NCBI GenBank assembly: GCA_050123335.1
Contig: JASFHH010000006.1
Location: 1 to 60,175, forward strand
Reading direction: 5' to 3'
DNA from: JASFHF01 sp050123335
Lineage (GTDB): Bacteria; Pseudomonadota; Gammaproteobacteria; UBA12402
DNA length: 60,175 nucleotides
Part shown: in pieces, positions 44,264-53,884 of the stretch
Layout: each line of letters begins with the position of its first letter
Position numbering within the stretch: the stretch's first letter is position 1
Program-made: the position numbers and the translations under genes
The notes under the pieces: model-generated
What the model was told of the DNA's origin: nothing
The model's input: the letters and a program-made list of their open reading frames with translations, nothing else
The model's database searches: none

Positions 44264-45439
44264 ATGAAGATTTGTCATGCATTCATTTTCTTTTCAATCA
44301 AGTTTGCTGGTGGCACTAGTGATTTAATGTATAAGATCTGTAAAGCTCAGGCAAAGATAGGCCATGAGCCGATAGTTTTTACCGGACATTATCAATTTGA
44401 CCAGGAACTTGCTGCATCATTGTCTGGAACAAAATTCAAAATCATAAAATCATTTTTTGATAAGTTGGGTTTTTCGATCATGCCAGCTTTGATTCCGATT
44501 TGTAAAAAAGAATTAAAGCAGTATGATGTTGTGCATATGCACGTATTTCGCACGTTTCAGAATGCGATTTTATATTACTATTGCAGAAAATATAAAATAC
44601 CATATGTGATTGATGCACATGGAGCAGTGCCTTATTATAAAAATAAAAATTTTGTTAAAAAAATATTTGATCGATTTCTAGGTAAAAAAATGCTAAGAAA
44701 TGCGGCATGTTTAATTGCGGAAACTCAAGTAGGAGTAGATGAATATTTAGCAATTGATCCATCTTTGGATCAAGAAAAAATAACAATATTATCCCCGCCA
44801 TTTGATACTGATGAGTTTCAGTCTCTTCCAGAGTTTGGGCATTTTAGGCAAAAATATAATTTGCAATCTAAAAAAATTATTACGTTTTTGGGTAGGATTC
44901 ATCACATTAAAGGAATAGACTTTTTAATAAAAGGTTTTGCTAAACTGGCTAGGAAGCGTGATGATGTGTGTTTGGTGGTTGTTGGTTCTGATGATGGCCA
45001 TTTATCAGAATTGCAAAATCTAGTGCGCCAGTTAAATTTGCAGGATAAAGTTATTTTTGCAGGCTTTATGGCTGGTAATGATAAGTTATCAGCTTTAGTT
45101 GATGCTGATATTGTCGCACAAACTTCTCGTCATGAGCAGGGAGCCTGGGCGCCATTTGAAGCAGTGTTATGCGGTACGCCAATAATTGTTACAGCGCATA
45201 CAGGAGCAGGCGAAGATGTTAAGCGAATTAATGCGGGGTATTTGGCTGATTTTGATGACGAAGAAGGATTAGCAAATAAAATTAATTATATATTAGCAAA
45301 TTATCAGGAAGCCAAAACAAAAACACTGAAAGCAAAACAGTTTATCGAAGACAATCTATCGATGAATACTAGAGTTTCTGAATATATTGATATTTACAAA
45401 AAATGTATTAAAAATGCGAAATCGCCCAATTATAATTGA
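44264..45439 (+). CDS. Glycosyltransferase family 4
   Basis: A 391-residue GT-B enzyme with FFSIKFAGGTSDLMYKICKA at the N-terminus, VHMHVFRTFQNAI and YVIDAHGAVP in the N-domain, ITFLGRIHHIKGIDFLIKGF and QGAWAPFEAVLCGTPIIVTA (E-x7-like region) in the C-domain. It begins four bases after the transketolase stop, so it may transfer the sugar made by the three preceding genes. Donor and acceptor unknown. Confidence 0.83.
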   Translation: MKICHAFIFFSIKFAGGTSDLMYKICKAQAKIGHEPIVFTGHYQFDQELAASLSGTKFKIIKSFFDKLGFSIMPALIPICKKELKQYDVVHMHVFRTFQNAILYYYCRKYKIPYVIDAHGAVPYYKNKNFVKKIFDRFLGKKMLRNAACLIAETQVGVDEYLAIDPSLDQEKITILSPPFDTDEFQSLPEFGHFRQKYNLQSKKIITFLGRIHHIKGIDFLIKGFAKLARKRDDVCLVVVGSDDGHLSELQNLVRQLNLQDKVIFAGFMAGNDKLSALVDADIVAQTSRHEQGAWAPFEAVLCGTPIIVTAHTGAGEDVKRINAGYLADFDDEEGLANKINYILANYQEAKTKTLKAKQFIEDNLSMNTRVSEYIDIYKKCIKNAKSPNYN

Positions 45440-46148
45440 ATTTACCGGGCCCACAGGCGCGGGTAAGACTACTATTTCCAGCAATGTTATAAAGGGAATT
45501 GCTGCTAAGGGATATAAGGTGGGAGTAGTGCATGAGAAAGTAAAAAATTCATGCCCAATAATTCCTGAATCAATATCTAACATTTCGAAACACAACATTA
45601 AAACCGATATTATAGTATTTCCCTGGGTGGTTTTATTTGCTTTTAAACATTTTAGGTTTTTTACTTTTTCTTTACAAAAAATATTTTTTTGCAAAGAGAC
45701 TTTGAAAAATAAGTTAGCTATATTGCGAAGTTTTTGGCGTAAGGTTGGCATATATGATTATATTGGCAGAAAAAAATTTAAAGATTGGGTGATCGTATTT
45801 GATGAAGGAGTTGTTCATTCAATGCATAATTTTTTGGTTGGAGTGAATTTTGTAGGTAAACAGGAGGATATAAAATTTTTTACTAATAATGTTCCTATGC
45901 CGGATATTTTAGTTGTGGCGAAAGAAGATGATAGAGTGCTTAGGTATAGAGCATTAAATAGAAATAATCGTTCTCCCAGAATTAAAAAAACCGAGGATAT
46001 AGGCTGTTTTGTCACGCATGCAAACAAACTATATGATGTATTTTTAGATGCAAAAGCAAATTGTGAAAATTTAATTGTGCATAATGATGCTGGGAATATT
46101 ACTGACAAAGTAATTTTTATGCTTGGAGCGATTTGTAGTAATCGATAA
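45417..46148 (+). CDS. P-loop kinase-like protein (thymidylate kinase-like), unknown substrate
   Basis: A 243-residue protein starting MRNRPIIIEFTGPTGAGKTT, with Walker A GPTGAGKTT at about 11-19. A DWVIVFDEGVVHSM segment (about 122-135) resembles the Walker B/DE region of nucleoside-monophosphate-like kinases, and RYRALNRNNRSPR may be the lid. It overlaps the glycosyltransferase by 23 bases; the upstream in-frame TTG was rejected. It is the second P-loop kinase-like protein in the locus (the other is at 8629). The function is unknown. Confidence 0.6.
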   Translation, partial: RNRPIIIEFTGPTGAGKTTISSNVIKGIAAKGYKVGVVHEKVKNSCPIIPESISNISKHNIKTDIIVFPWVVLFAFKHFRFFTFSLQKIFFCKETLKNKLAILRSFWRKVGIYDYIGRKKFKDWVIVFDEGVVHSMHNFLVGVNFVGKQEDIKFFTNNVPMPDILVVAKEDDRVLRYRALNRNNRSPRIKKTEDIGCFVTHANKLYDVFLDAKANCENLIVHNDAGNITDKVIFMLGAICSNR

Positions 46149-46178
46149 TAGTTTCCAGTTTTTAAAAAAAGGATATTT

Positions 46179-46907
46179 ATGTTGCAAAGCAAAGAGTCCA
46201 CAAAATGTTATAATGATTGTGATCGTTCTTATCAGGAGGCATTAAATGGTGATGAAAGTTCTATTAAACATCATTGTGCAATATCTGATGGAAAAAAAGA
46301 GCTAGAGTTCGCATTACAGCTTGCTAATGTAGATGAATTAAAAAGTGGAGATTTAAAAGCGTTAGATGTTTCTTGTGGTTCTGGCTATATGACTCATGAG
46401 TTAGCTTTGCTAAAATATAATGTTACGGGATTTGATTTAAGTAAACATGCAATAAAATATGCACAGCAAAAATATCCTTCGTTAAAATTTTTTGTGGGTG
46501 ATGGAACAAAACCTAATTTATATTTCTCAGAAGAAAAATTTGATTTTATTTTATTTAGAGAGTTCCATCCATTTACCAGGATAGAAAATTTAGATCAACA
46601 AATAACTTTGATTGATCGATATTTGGATATGCTGAATCAAGACGGGATTATAGTTATAGCTCATGCCAGAAAAGGTGGCGGTATGCGGTATAATTCGATT
46701 GATTTCCAAAAGGCGAAGAATTATTTTAGCAAAAACAACAAAGGCGAATTCACAATAGTAGGCCCTTATTTTCATTTGCCGTTTAAAAAGTTTAATTTAA
46801 AGCCTTATAGGCTAATTAGGGGGGTTGCGAATTTTGCTGCTGTTATTTTGCAGCTAATAACGCAAGCTCGATATATTGAGTTTTTTGTTATTAAGAAGCA
46901 TGGTTAA
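46179..46907 (+). CDS. Class I SAM-dependent methyltransferase
   Basis: A 242-residue protein with motif I LDVSCGSGYMTHEL (about 66-79), an acidic FDLSKHAIKYA second strand, FVGDGTKP, and FDFILFREFHPF. A good AAGGAT ribosome site precedes ATG 46179. It is related to methyltransferases that act on sugars or small acceptors in glycan clusters. The acceptor is unknown. Confidence 0.8.
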   Translation: MLQSKESTKCYNDCDRSYQEALNGDESSIKHHCAISDGKKELEFALQLANVDELKSGDLKALDVSCGSGYMTHELALLKYNVTGFDLSKHAIKYAQQKYPSLKFFVGDGTKPNLYFSEEKFDFILFREFHPFTRIENLDQQITLIDRYLDMLNQDGIIVIAHARKGGGMRYNSIDFQKAKNYFSKNNKGEFTIVGPYFHLPFKKFNLKPYRLIRGVANFAAVILQLITQARYIEFFVIKKHG

Positions 46908-46916
46908 GGACAAAAT

Positions 46917-48821
46917 ATGCCGAATTTATTATTTGAACTATACAATATAATTGCAGTTTTTATTTCCGTTGCTATTTTTATATGTCTTCCGGGCTTAGTT
47001 TTGCAAAGATTGTTAATAAAAGCAGAAACGTTTTTGGCTGAGGATCTTGGGTTATCGTTTGTTATTGGTGCGGGAATTTTTACTTTATATGGGTATGTTT
47101 GTTATTTTTTTCAGCTTAATTTAATAACGGCAATATGGATATATGCGGGATTACTATTGTTATTGTTAGTAGTTTTTAAGTTTGTACTTAAAAAAAATTT
47201 TTGGAAAGTTCAAGATAAAAAATATAATTTTTTATTTTTGTTATTAATTGTAGTTTTGATTTTCTTGCTGCGTAATTTAGTGACGGTTTGGGGTGGAGAT
47301 TGGGGGTCAGATAGTTGGTATCATTTAGCGCAAATTCGGTTCTTAGTTGATTCTAGCAGCATCAAAAATATATTCCCATTTTTCAAAACCGCCATATTGC
47401 AATGGATGTATCCTTTTAGCAGTTATTATTTGCTGTTTGCTTTTATTTCAAAAGTAACGCATATTGATGTAGTAAGTGTTTGGATAGCAATTCGCATGGT
47501 ATTTACAGCTATTTTTTTGTCTGGGGTATTGTTCTTGTTTAGACAGATTTTTAAAGATAAAAACAAGTCTTTAATAGCGCTGGCAATATTTATTTTGCCA
47601 TTTTTGTACTTATCTATGCAGTCTGGTATTGGTGGGCTAACAGTTTTTACTAATATGAGTTATCCAAAAGTCAGCTCTTTTTGGATATTCATGCCTATTA
47701 TATCAGCGTGTATAGTTATGTACCTTACTGAACAAACTGATTATTCGGCAATACTTGCAACAATTATAATCTGCATAGCATTTCAAAATTTTCATGTTGT
47801 AAATGTTGCATTTATTGGGTTGATTATTTTATCTTGGTTGTGTGGTTTTATTTTAAAAAGAGAGTATCAATATATTAAGAAAACTATTTTCTTTGGTGCT
47901 GTAATAATAATAGTTTCATTGATATTATTTTATCTTGGTGATCATCGAATTATTAAATCGGCAGCCAGGTTATTTGATTTTAAATCTACATACTTAAGCC
48001 CGCAATATTATGGTGCTGCCCCGTTTTTAGAACACTTTTTATCTTGGTATATTGTAAAAGCATCCTATTTTTTTACTTTTGGTAACAATGCAATAATGTC
48101 ATGGACTATTGGCACATTTGTATTTATACCTTTCGCTATTTGGTTTGCTAGACGTAATAAATTAGCTAGCATATTTTTAGTTGGGTTTTCAGTTATTCCA
48201 CTGGTATTGGCATATAATCCATATACTGTAACGCTAATGGTAAAGCTTGGTGCACCATTTACTATACGAAGAATATTATTTCTTTTTCCAACTGCATATG
48301 CTTTTGCATTTGTGGGGGTTGAGCTTTACGAATTGTTATGTAATAAATATTCGAATTTAACTATTCTAAAAATACGGCGTTATTTTTTTATATCCATTTT
48401 AATTCTTATTGTCGCTCCAGCATATATTTTGCCGTCAGAAGAGCGGGCTTTATTATGGGGACAAAAAAATGTTTATTTGTACCAGCTTAAAAATGCGGTA
48501 AGAAAATTTATACCTATGCAATCAACAGTTATTTCTGATGCTTATACTTCTTGCATGCTGAATGCATTCAAATGGGTTACAATTGTGACCGCCGATAAAC
48601 ATTTAATTCAGCACACAACAAAAGACTATAAAGCAAAGGCCGCACTTTTGACATTATTTTATTCGAACCAAATAACTCCTGTTCGACGAGAAAGAATTAC
48701 AGATCAGTTTTCGGCAAATTATATTATAATTGATAAAAAGTTGAATGCTAATGTGACAGCGAATGGTTTTAAGATGATTTACCAAAACCCAAGATATGCA
48801 ATTTTAGTTAGGAACGAATAA
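46917..48821 (+). CDS. Large polytopic membrane protein, GT-C glycosyltransferase-like
   Basis: A 634-residue protein with about eleven hydrophobic segments and a soluble C-terminal part of about 110 residues. After the third to fourth helix comes GGDWGSDSWYHLAQIRFL (about 124-141), resembling the acidic first-loop motif of GT-C enzymes, which take sugars from polyprenyl-phosphate carriers. It could be the periplasmic partner of the GT2 enzymes at 2254 or 55854, or alternatively a polymerase. No family could be named with certainty. Confidence 0.6.
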   Translation: MPNLLFELYNIIAVFISVAIFICLPGLVLQRLLIKAETFLAEDLGLSFVIGAGIFTLYGYVCYFFQLNLITAIWIYAGLLLLLLVVFKFVLKKNFWKVQDKKYNFLFLLLIVVLIFLLRNLVTVWGGDWGSDSWYHLAQIRFLVDSSSIKNIFPFFKTAILQWMYPFSSYYLLFAFISKVTHIDVVSVWIAIRMVFTAIFLSGVLFLFRQIFKDKNKSLIALAIFILPFLYLSMQSGIGGLTVFTNMSYPKVSSFWIFMPIISACIVMYLTEQTDYSAILATIIICIAFQNFHVVNVAFIGLIILSWLCGFILKREYQYIKKTIFFGAVIIIVSLILFYLGDHRIIKSAARLFDFKSTYLSPQYYGAAPFLEHFLSWYIVKASYFFTFGNNAIMSWTIGTFVFIPFAIWFARRNKLASIFLVGFSVIPLVLAYNPYTVTLMVKLGAPFTIRRILFLFPTAYAFAFVGVELYELLCNKYSNLTILKIRRYFFISILILIVAPAYILPSEERALLWGQKNVYLYQLKNAVRKFIPMQSTVISDAYTSCMLNAFKWVTIVTADKHLIQHTTKDYKAKAALLTLFYSNQITPVRRERITDQFSANYIIIDKKLNANVTANGFKMIYQNPRYAILVRNE

Positions 48822-48829
48822 ATATAATT

Positions 48830-49780
48830 ATGAATAGAACTATGTTTGATACAGATATATTATTGTGCCCTATTTGTTGTAGAGTTGGGGTTAAGTTATC
48901 ATATAATAATGAATTATTACAGTGTGAACATTGCTCAGCTGTTTTTCCTGTTATAGACAATGTGCCACGATTACTTAACCATGAAAATATGCAAAAGTTT
49001 ATTTCATCTTATAAAAGCTATTATGATAAACTCTCAAATGAAGAGCAAAGTTTATTACCGCTGCCTCTCGTAGCTCGACAACAAAATAAACTATTTATCG
49101 GTCTAGGTGGGCAGGATTATCATCAAACTAGAATAAAAAACCCAGTGATAAAATATAGCTTATCAAGAAGAATCGAAGCGGTGAGCGAATTTATAGGTGA
49201 ATATTTATTAAAACAACAAAGGTCTAATGATTCTGTTAAATTGTTAGAGCTTGGTTGTGCTGATGGTTTATTGGGAAAGGCTCTAGTTGATAATTTTGAT
49301 TTCAAAAATATAGTTGGGGTTGATTTGCAAGATGATCAACTAAAACACAATCAATTTTTGGCGGTTCAAGGAGATTGTCAGAATTTACCATTTAAAGATA
49401 ATAGTTTTGATATTTTGGTTGGGGCGGCGCTAGTGGAACACATTCCATCAACTAGTGATTTTTTAAAGGAATGTTACAGAGTATTGCGACCGGAAGGTTT
49501 GTTAGTGCTTACTTGCCCGGTGCCTTTTTATGATTGGGTGTGTACGAAAATAGGTTATTTTAAAAACGCGAATCATTTACACAGGTTTAGCATTGCACAG
49601 CTTAAAATTTTGATGCAGCAGCAGGGATTTGTTGATAATAAGGGGAAGAAGTTCATGCTATCTCCTTTTAAAAATACTATATTTGAGGCAATAGAAAAAA
49701 GCTTTTTATCCGGAGCTTTATCATTTTTTATGTTGAATCAAGTTGTTTGTGGACAAAAACCTTTTTTGGAGGAAAAGTGA
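48830..49780 (+). CDS. SAM methyltransferase with N-terminal zinc ribbon
   Basis: A 316-residue protein. The first 50 residues form a Trm112-like zinc ribbon: CPICC (about 13-17) and CEHC with the following FPVIDNVPRLL. A methyltransferase domain follows with LLELGCADGLLGKAL, FDILVGAALVEHIPS and CYRVLRPEGLLVL. The ribbon-plus-methyltransferase layout is found in tailoring enzymes of glycan and natural-product clusters. The next gene has the same architecture. Substrate unknown. Confidence 0.8.
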   Translation: MNRTMFDTDILLCPICCRVGVKLSYNNELLQCEHCSAVFPVIDNVPRLLNHENMQKFISSYKSYYDKLSNEEQSLLPLPLVARQQNKLFIGLGGQDYHQTRIKNPVIKYSLSRRIEAVSEFIGEYLLKQQRSNDSVKLLELGCADGLLGKALVDNFDFKNIVGVDLQDDQLKHNQFLAVQGDCQNLPFKDNSFDILVGAALVEHIPSTSDFLKECYRVLRPEGLLVLTCPVPFYDWVCTKIGYFKNANHLHRFSIAQLKILMQQQGFVDNKGKKFMLSPFKNTIFEAIEKSFLSGALSFFMLNQVVCGQKPFLEEK

Positions 49781-50670
49781 GAAAAGATCAGTGTAATAGT
49801 TTAGCATGTCCGAATTGTCGTGGAAAATTACAGCTTAAATCTTTTGATGAAGATTGTGACTTTATTCTTAATGGTTTTTTTCTTTGTGATGCATGCCAAT
49901 GTTATTTTCCCCTTTGTGATTCAATACCAATTTTGATGAAAGGGCAAAGTGGTATAAAAATTCCAGCAAATAAAGAAGAGTTAAAGCAAAATGTAAATAA
50001 ACAAGTTCATCAACAATTGTATTGGGAGGGCAAAAGAAAACGAAGAGATGCAAATCATGTGGCTGTACGTGCTTTTGTTGAACCTAAAGTAGATTTTGTT
50101 GTTAGCTCGATAAATGATTTTTTTAAGAGTTATGAGCATGGTGTTTCTTTATTAGATGTTGGATGTGGAAATGGATATTTTTCCTATTGGTTTAGTAAGA
50201 GTGGATTTGATGTAGCGGCCATGGATTTTTCCTTGAATATGCTTAGACAGGCAAAAATAGATGTAAAAATTTGTGGTGATGCTAATTTTTTGCCTTTTCC
50301 AGATAAGAGCTTTGATGTTGTATTTTGTTCAAATTTACTTCATCATATTTTAGATCCTTTAAAAGTTGTGAAAGAGATGGCTAGAGTGAGCAGAAAAATT
50401 GTAGTTTTGAGCGAACCGAATAAATTTAATCCGCTAATGTTTCTATTTGGTTTAGTAAAAAGATCAGAAAGAGGGTTATTGAGGTTTTCGCGTAAATATT
50501 TCGCAAGGCTTGCTAGCGAAGCTAATTTAAGGGTTATAGATTATAAAGGAGAAGGTGTTATTTTGCCAAATATTACTCCGGGAGCTTTGGTTTCAATAAT
50601 TAAAAAGATTAATTGTTTTATATGGCCAAAATTTTTTAACATGGTTATTTTGAAGAAAAATGAAAAATAG
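49777..50670 (+). CDS. SAM methyltransferase with N-terminal zinc ribbon, second copy
   Basis: A 297-residue protein. CPNC (about 9-12) and CDAC (about 35-38) make the zinc ribbon, followed by FPLCDSIPILM. The methyltransferase core shows LLDVGCGNGYFSYWF, FDVVFCSNLLHHILD and VSRKIVVLSEPN. It starts at GTG 49777 with GGAGG five bases upstream; the GTGA overlaps the previous stop. It is a diverged neighbour of the 48830 protein rather than a recent duplicate. Substrate unknown. Confidence 0.8.
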   Translation: MRKDQCNSLACPNCRGKLQLKSFDEDCDFILNGFFLCDACQCYFPLCDSIPILMKGQSGIKIPANKEELKQNVNKQVHQQLYWEGKRKRRDANHVAVRAFVEPKVDFVVSSINDFFKSYEHGVSLLDVGCGNGYFSYWFSKSGFDVAAMDFSLNMLRQAKIDVKICGDANFLPFPDKSFDVVFCSNLLHHILDPLKVVKEMARVSRKIVVLSEPNKFNPLMFLFGLVKRSERGLLRFSRKYFARLASEANLRVIDYKGEGVILPNITPGALVSIIKKINCFIWPKFFNMVILKKNEK

Positions 50671-51613
50671 ACACATATTATTGTTAATAGGAATTATAAT
50701 ATTTGCGATTATTCTAGCTAAAATTGATTGGCATAGTATGATTGCGCATATTTCTAAAGCCGATTATACGTTAATAGCGATGGCTTTCTTATTAAATATC
50801 CCCGCAATTCTCATAAAAGCTATACGGTTACGCAGTTTAATGCGTATTCAGGGATTAGATATTGAGATCAAAAAAATATTTTTAATATGTTTTAGCAGTT
50901 TGTTTTTTGGTGTTATTACCCCGGGTAGATTGGGTGAGCTTACAAAGATCTTGTATCTAAAGAAGGAGGGTGTTACTAGTTTAAGCTTTGGATTGAGTAG
51001 TGTAATTGTTGACAGATGTTTCGATATGGTATTTTTGCTTTTGTTTGGATTTATTGGTTGTGTGTTTATGTTCTCATTTGCTGTTAAGTGGGATACTGTT
51101 TTAGTCGCACTTATTTTAATTGCAATTGCTGCTTATTTTTTTATTAGAGTAGTAAATTTTCACGAAAATTTTTCAAAAAAACTTTTGATTAAATTAGTGC
51201 CTAGAAAATTACATTATAATTTAAGTGTGTTATTAGACGGGTTTGTGCAATTAAAAACTTTAAAGTTATGGAGGGCGGCTTTCTTAACCGTAATAAGTTA
51301 TGCGATTTTCTTCGTGCAATGTTACATTATAGCTTTAGCAATCGGAATAAAAATAACTTTTTTATTATTAATTCCAATAATGGCGATAGCCAATCTTGTA
51401 TCGTTCTTGCCAATCTCCATATCTGGTTTAGGAACGAGAGATGCCGCTTTGCTGTTTTTGCTAACTCATTATCACAACTCGCCTGAAGCGATAATTACAT
51501 ATTCTTTCGGAGTGTTATTTGTTTTTTATGTTGGCTCTATATTTTTTGGGGTAATCAGTTGGGTTATTTTGCATTTTTCTAATCATCGAAAAGTGATTTT
51601 AGAAAGAGAGTAG
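50660..51613 (+). CDS. YbhN/AglD-type membrane protein (LPG synthase TM-like)
   Basis: A 317-residue protein with eight or so hydrophobic segments and the family motifs GVITPGRLGELTKILYLKK (about 86-104) and LPISISGLGTRDAALLFLL. This UPF0104/lysylphosphatidylglycerol-synthase TM domain family occurs in glycan loci and may flip or handle lipid-linked sugars; its function is not settled. It overlaps the previous methyltransferase by 11 bases. Confidence 0.8.
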   Translation: MKNRHILLLIGIIIFAIILAKIDWHSMIAHISKADYTLIAMAFLLNIPAILIKAIRLRSLMRIQGLDIEIKKIFLICFSSLFFGVITPGRLGELTKILYLKKEGVTSLSFGLSSVIVDRCFDMVFLLLFGFIGCVFMFSFAVKWDTVLVALILIAIAAYFFIRVVNFHENFSKKLLIKLVPRKLHYNLSVLLDGFVQLKTLKLWRAAFLTVISYAIFFVQCYIIALAIGIKITFLLLIPIMAIANLVSFLPISISGLGTRDAALLFLLTHYHNSPEAIITYSFGVLFVFYVGSIFFGVISWVILHFSNHRKVILERE

Positions 51614-51671
51614 CACATTGTTTTTTAGAAGAATGTGTTTAATATGGAGTTGTAGCGGAGTATGAATTGAT

Positions 51672-52689
51672 ATGAGTATTTTACGGGGCATGTATAATTT
51701 ATTTTTGATGTGTTGGTTTGTATTTCTTGTGAGTTTTAATTTTGTGGCATATGCCAACAATTCATTTGCATTTAAGCTTAGGGGGGGCAAATTGCGTTTT
51801 ATCAGTAAATTCTATTCCTTGGCTCGATCATATATTTGCACCATGTGTCATCCGTGAAAATAATAAAATTAAAATGTGGTTTAATGGTGGGCGCGGTTAT
51901 GGAAATAAAAAAACTTATAATATATATTTTGCTACCAGTAAAGATGGTTTGAAATTTAGTAATATTTCATTGTTGCCTATAGTGCGTTTAAATAAAGGGT
52001 TTTCGGCTCTTACCCCTGCGATTTTAAGAACTGCAAACGGAAAGGTATTGCGAGAGCACGGTAAGTATAGGTTGTGGTTTAGTGAGATAAGCTTTGCAAA
52101 ACATGATAGAAAATATACTTTGCATGAAATTGTTTGCCAGGATGGTCTTCATTGTTCAAAGCCTTCGCCTACAGAATTAACTAATGTATATGCTCCATCA
52201 GTAATAAAAGACGGTTCAGAATATCGAATGTGGTATGTAGATCCTTCTGTGAAGCACTGGGTGATTCGTTCTGCAATAAGTAAAGATGGCAAGTACTGGC
52301 ATATAATAGAAAGGCCAACGCTCGTTGTGAGTCAACAGTGGGAACGTGGTAGATTAATATATCCATATGTAATGAAATTAGCTAATGGCACTTATATTAT
52401 GTTTTATACCTCTTATTTTAGTAAAATCGGGAAAACAGCAATTGGTATTGCAACTAGTCGCAATGGAATTATTTTTAAAAAATACAAATATAACCCGATA
52501 ATAAAACCAAACGGAATTGCGAAAAATCTAAGCGGGGCATACGTCTCAACGGGTTCGGTTGTGGCTTTGAATAAAAAAGGGTGGTATAGAATTTATTATT
52601 CTGCACGACCAATTTGGAACGGCAAAGGGAAAGAACATAAATATTTTGCAATATGTACCACTAGTATTCAATTTCAAGATGATAGGTAA
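51672..52689 (+). CDS. Secreted five-bladed beta-propeller (GH43/GH32/GH130-like), frame interrupted at a G7 tract
   Basis: Two frames join here. From ATG 51672 (GGAG about ten bases upstream) runs a clear signal peptide, MSILRGMYNLFLMCWFVFL... ending VAYA-NN. It leads into a G7 run at 51781-51787. From just after that run a different frame continues to 52689 with five repeated blades: KMWFNGG...ATSKDGLKF, YRLWFSE...CQDGLHC, YRMWYVD...SKDGKYW, YIMFYTS...TSRNGIIF and YRIYYSA. Removing one G would fuse them into one exported protein of about 338 residues. The blade pattern fits glycosidases or phosphorylases of the GH43/GH32/GH130 type. Without the fusion, the propeller has only a TTG start with no ribosome site. 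Either phase variation, a broken gene, or a sequencing error. Confidence 0.68.
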
Positions 52690-52690
52690 G

Positions 52691-53884
52691 TTAAGTATTA
52701 TAAGGCCAATTGCAACGTTGGCATTGTGGGAAAGTTTGACCGTTTTCTTTAAAATAGCAAAGGTGTGTGTTTCTAAATTTTTGAGCCTGTTCGCCAAACC
52801 ATGCTTGTTTTATTGTTGATTTTGCTAAGTCTCCATATCCATACCATGGATAGTCAATGCAGAAAACGCTATTATGAGGCGGAATAACGAACGCCGTTAC
52901 ATATGGCATATGACAGATGTGATGCTTAATTGGCAGATCGGTTTTGTGATATTTTCTCACATTTTCTTCATTTATTCCGCCAATTTTCATGGTGCTAACT
53001 GGGCACGAAGCATTTTTCATGATTTTCTTGATCGTTGCAGTTAATTTTTTTTCATTGATATTGGTTTGCTGTGGAATTTCAAAACCTTTCCATGGCTGAT
53101 CTTCAATTCCAAAATTTGACTTAGCCATTTGATGTGCTGCTGCTGATCTTTTAGGAGTTATATAGTTTAGAAATTGAATGTTAATCCAGTCAACTTTCCA
53201 AGCTTTTGAAATATCGATTAATGAATCAATATTGTTTTCATTCCAAGTGCTTACAACACATGAAATTAATATCATGGGATAAGTTTTTTTATGCTTCTTT
53301 TTCATTGCGATAATATTTTCTACGCCTTTTTTTGCATCAGCAAATGCTGTAGGAACACCGCGTATTTCGTTGTGGGTATCTTTATCTCCGTCGATAGATA
53401 TAGATAAATATTCTATTCCAGACAATACAACATCTTCAGCAAGAGCAATATCTTTTAGCATAACACCATTTGAATTTAGTTTAATCAGCCCGCCAATTGA
53501 GTGAATATTTTTTATGAATGGTTTTAATACTCTCCATTCCAGCAAAGGTTCGCCGCCAGTAAATTTCATTAGTGGTTTAATCTTCCAATTTTTTATATCG
53601 TTATATAAATCATCGTAAATTTGATCGCTAATCCTTTCTCTACAAAGGGTTTTTACATCTTTTAATCTGCCTGATTCTCCATTTTGGCCGCACATCTTAC
53701 ATTTTAAAAAGCATTTTTCCGTAACTCGCATGACAATGCTTAAAGGAGTGGTTAATGGTTTTTTCCTTAATTTCTTTTCTATTAAAAAAATGTTCAATCT
53801 TTCAAAGAAGTTGATTTTTATTATGTGCCAACTTAATTTCCAAAAGCGGATTGCTGCAATAAATTTTAAATATAATTGTCTCAT
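52691..53884 (-). CDS. Radical SAM protein with SPASM-like C-terminal cluster domain
   Basis: A 397-residue protein with the radical SAM cysteines CFLKCKMC (Cys58, 62, 65), FTGGEPLL (108-115) and LSISIDGDKDTHNEIRG. The C-terminal third has CHMPYVTAFVIPPHNSVFC and, at the end, CYF...FPQCQRC, a SPASM-type auxiliary cluster. Such enzymes use S-adenosylmethionine to start radical chemistry such as dehydrogenation or epimerisation. It is third in a minus-strand operon after a GT2 and an AsnB, with a four-base overlap. No peptide precursor is present, so a sugar or lipid-linked substrate seems likelier. Tail to tail with the propeller gene. Confidence 0.82.
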   Translation of the reverse strand: MRQLYLKFIAAIRFWKLSWHIIKINFFERLNIFLIEKKLRKKPLTTPLSIVMRVTEKCFLKCKMCGQNGESGRLKDVKTLCRERISDQIYDDLYNDIKNWKIKPLMKFTGGEPLLEWRVLKPFIKNIHSIGGLIKLNSNGVMLKDIALAEDVVLSGIEYLSISIDGDKDTHNEIRGVPTAFADAKKGVENIIAMKKKHKKTYPMILISCVVSTWNENNIDSLIDISKAWKVDWINIQFLNYITPKRSAAAHQMAKSNFGIEDQPWKGFEIPQQTNINEKKLTATIKKIMKNASCPVSTMKIGGINEENVRKYHKTDLPIKHHICHMPYVTAFVIPPHNSVFCIDYPWYGYGDLAKSTIKQAWFGEQAQKFRNTHLCYFKENGQTFPQCQRCNWPYNT

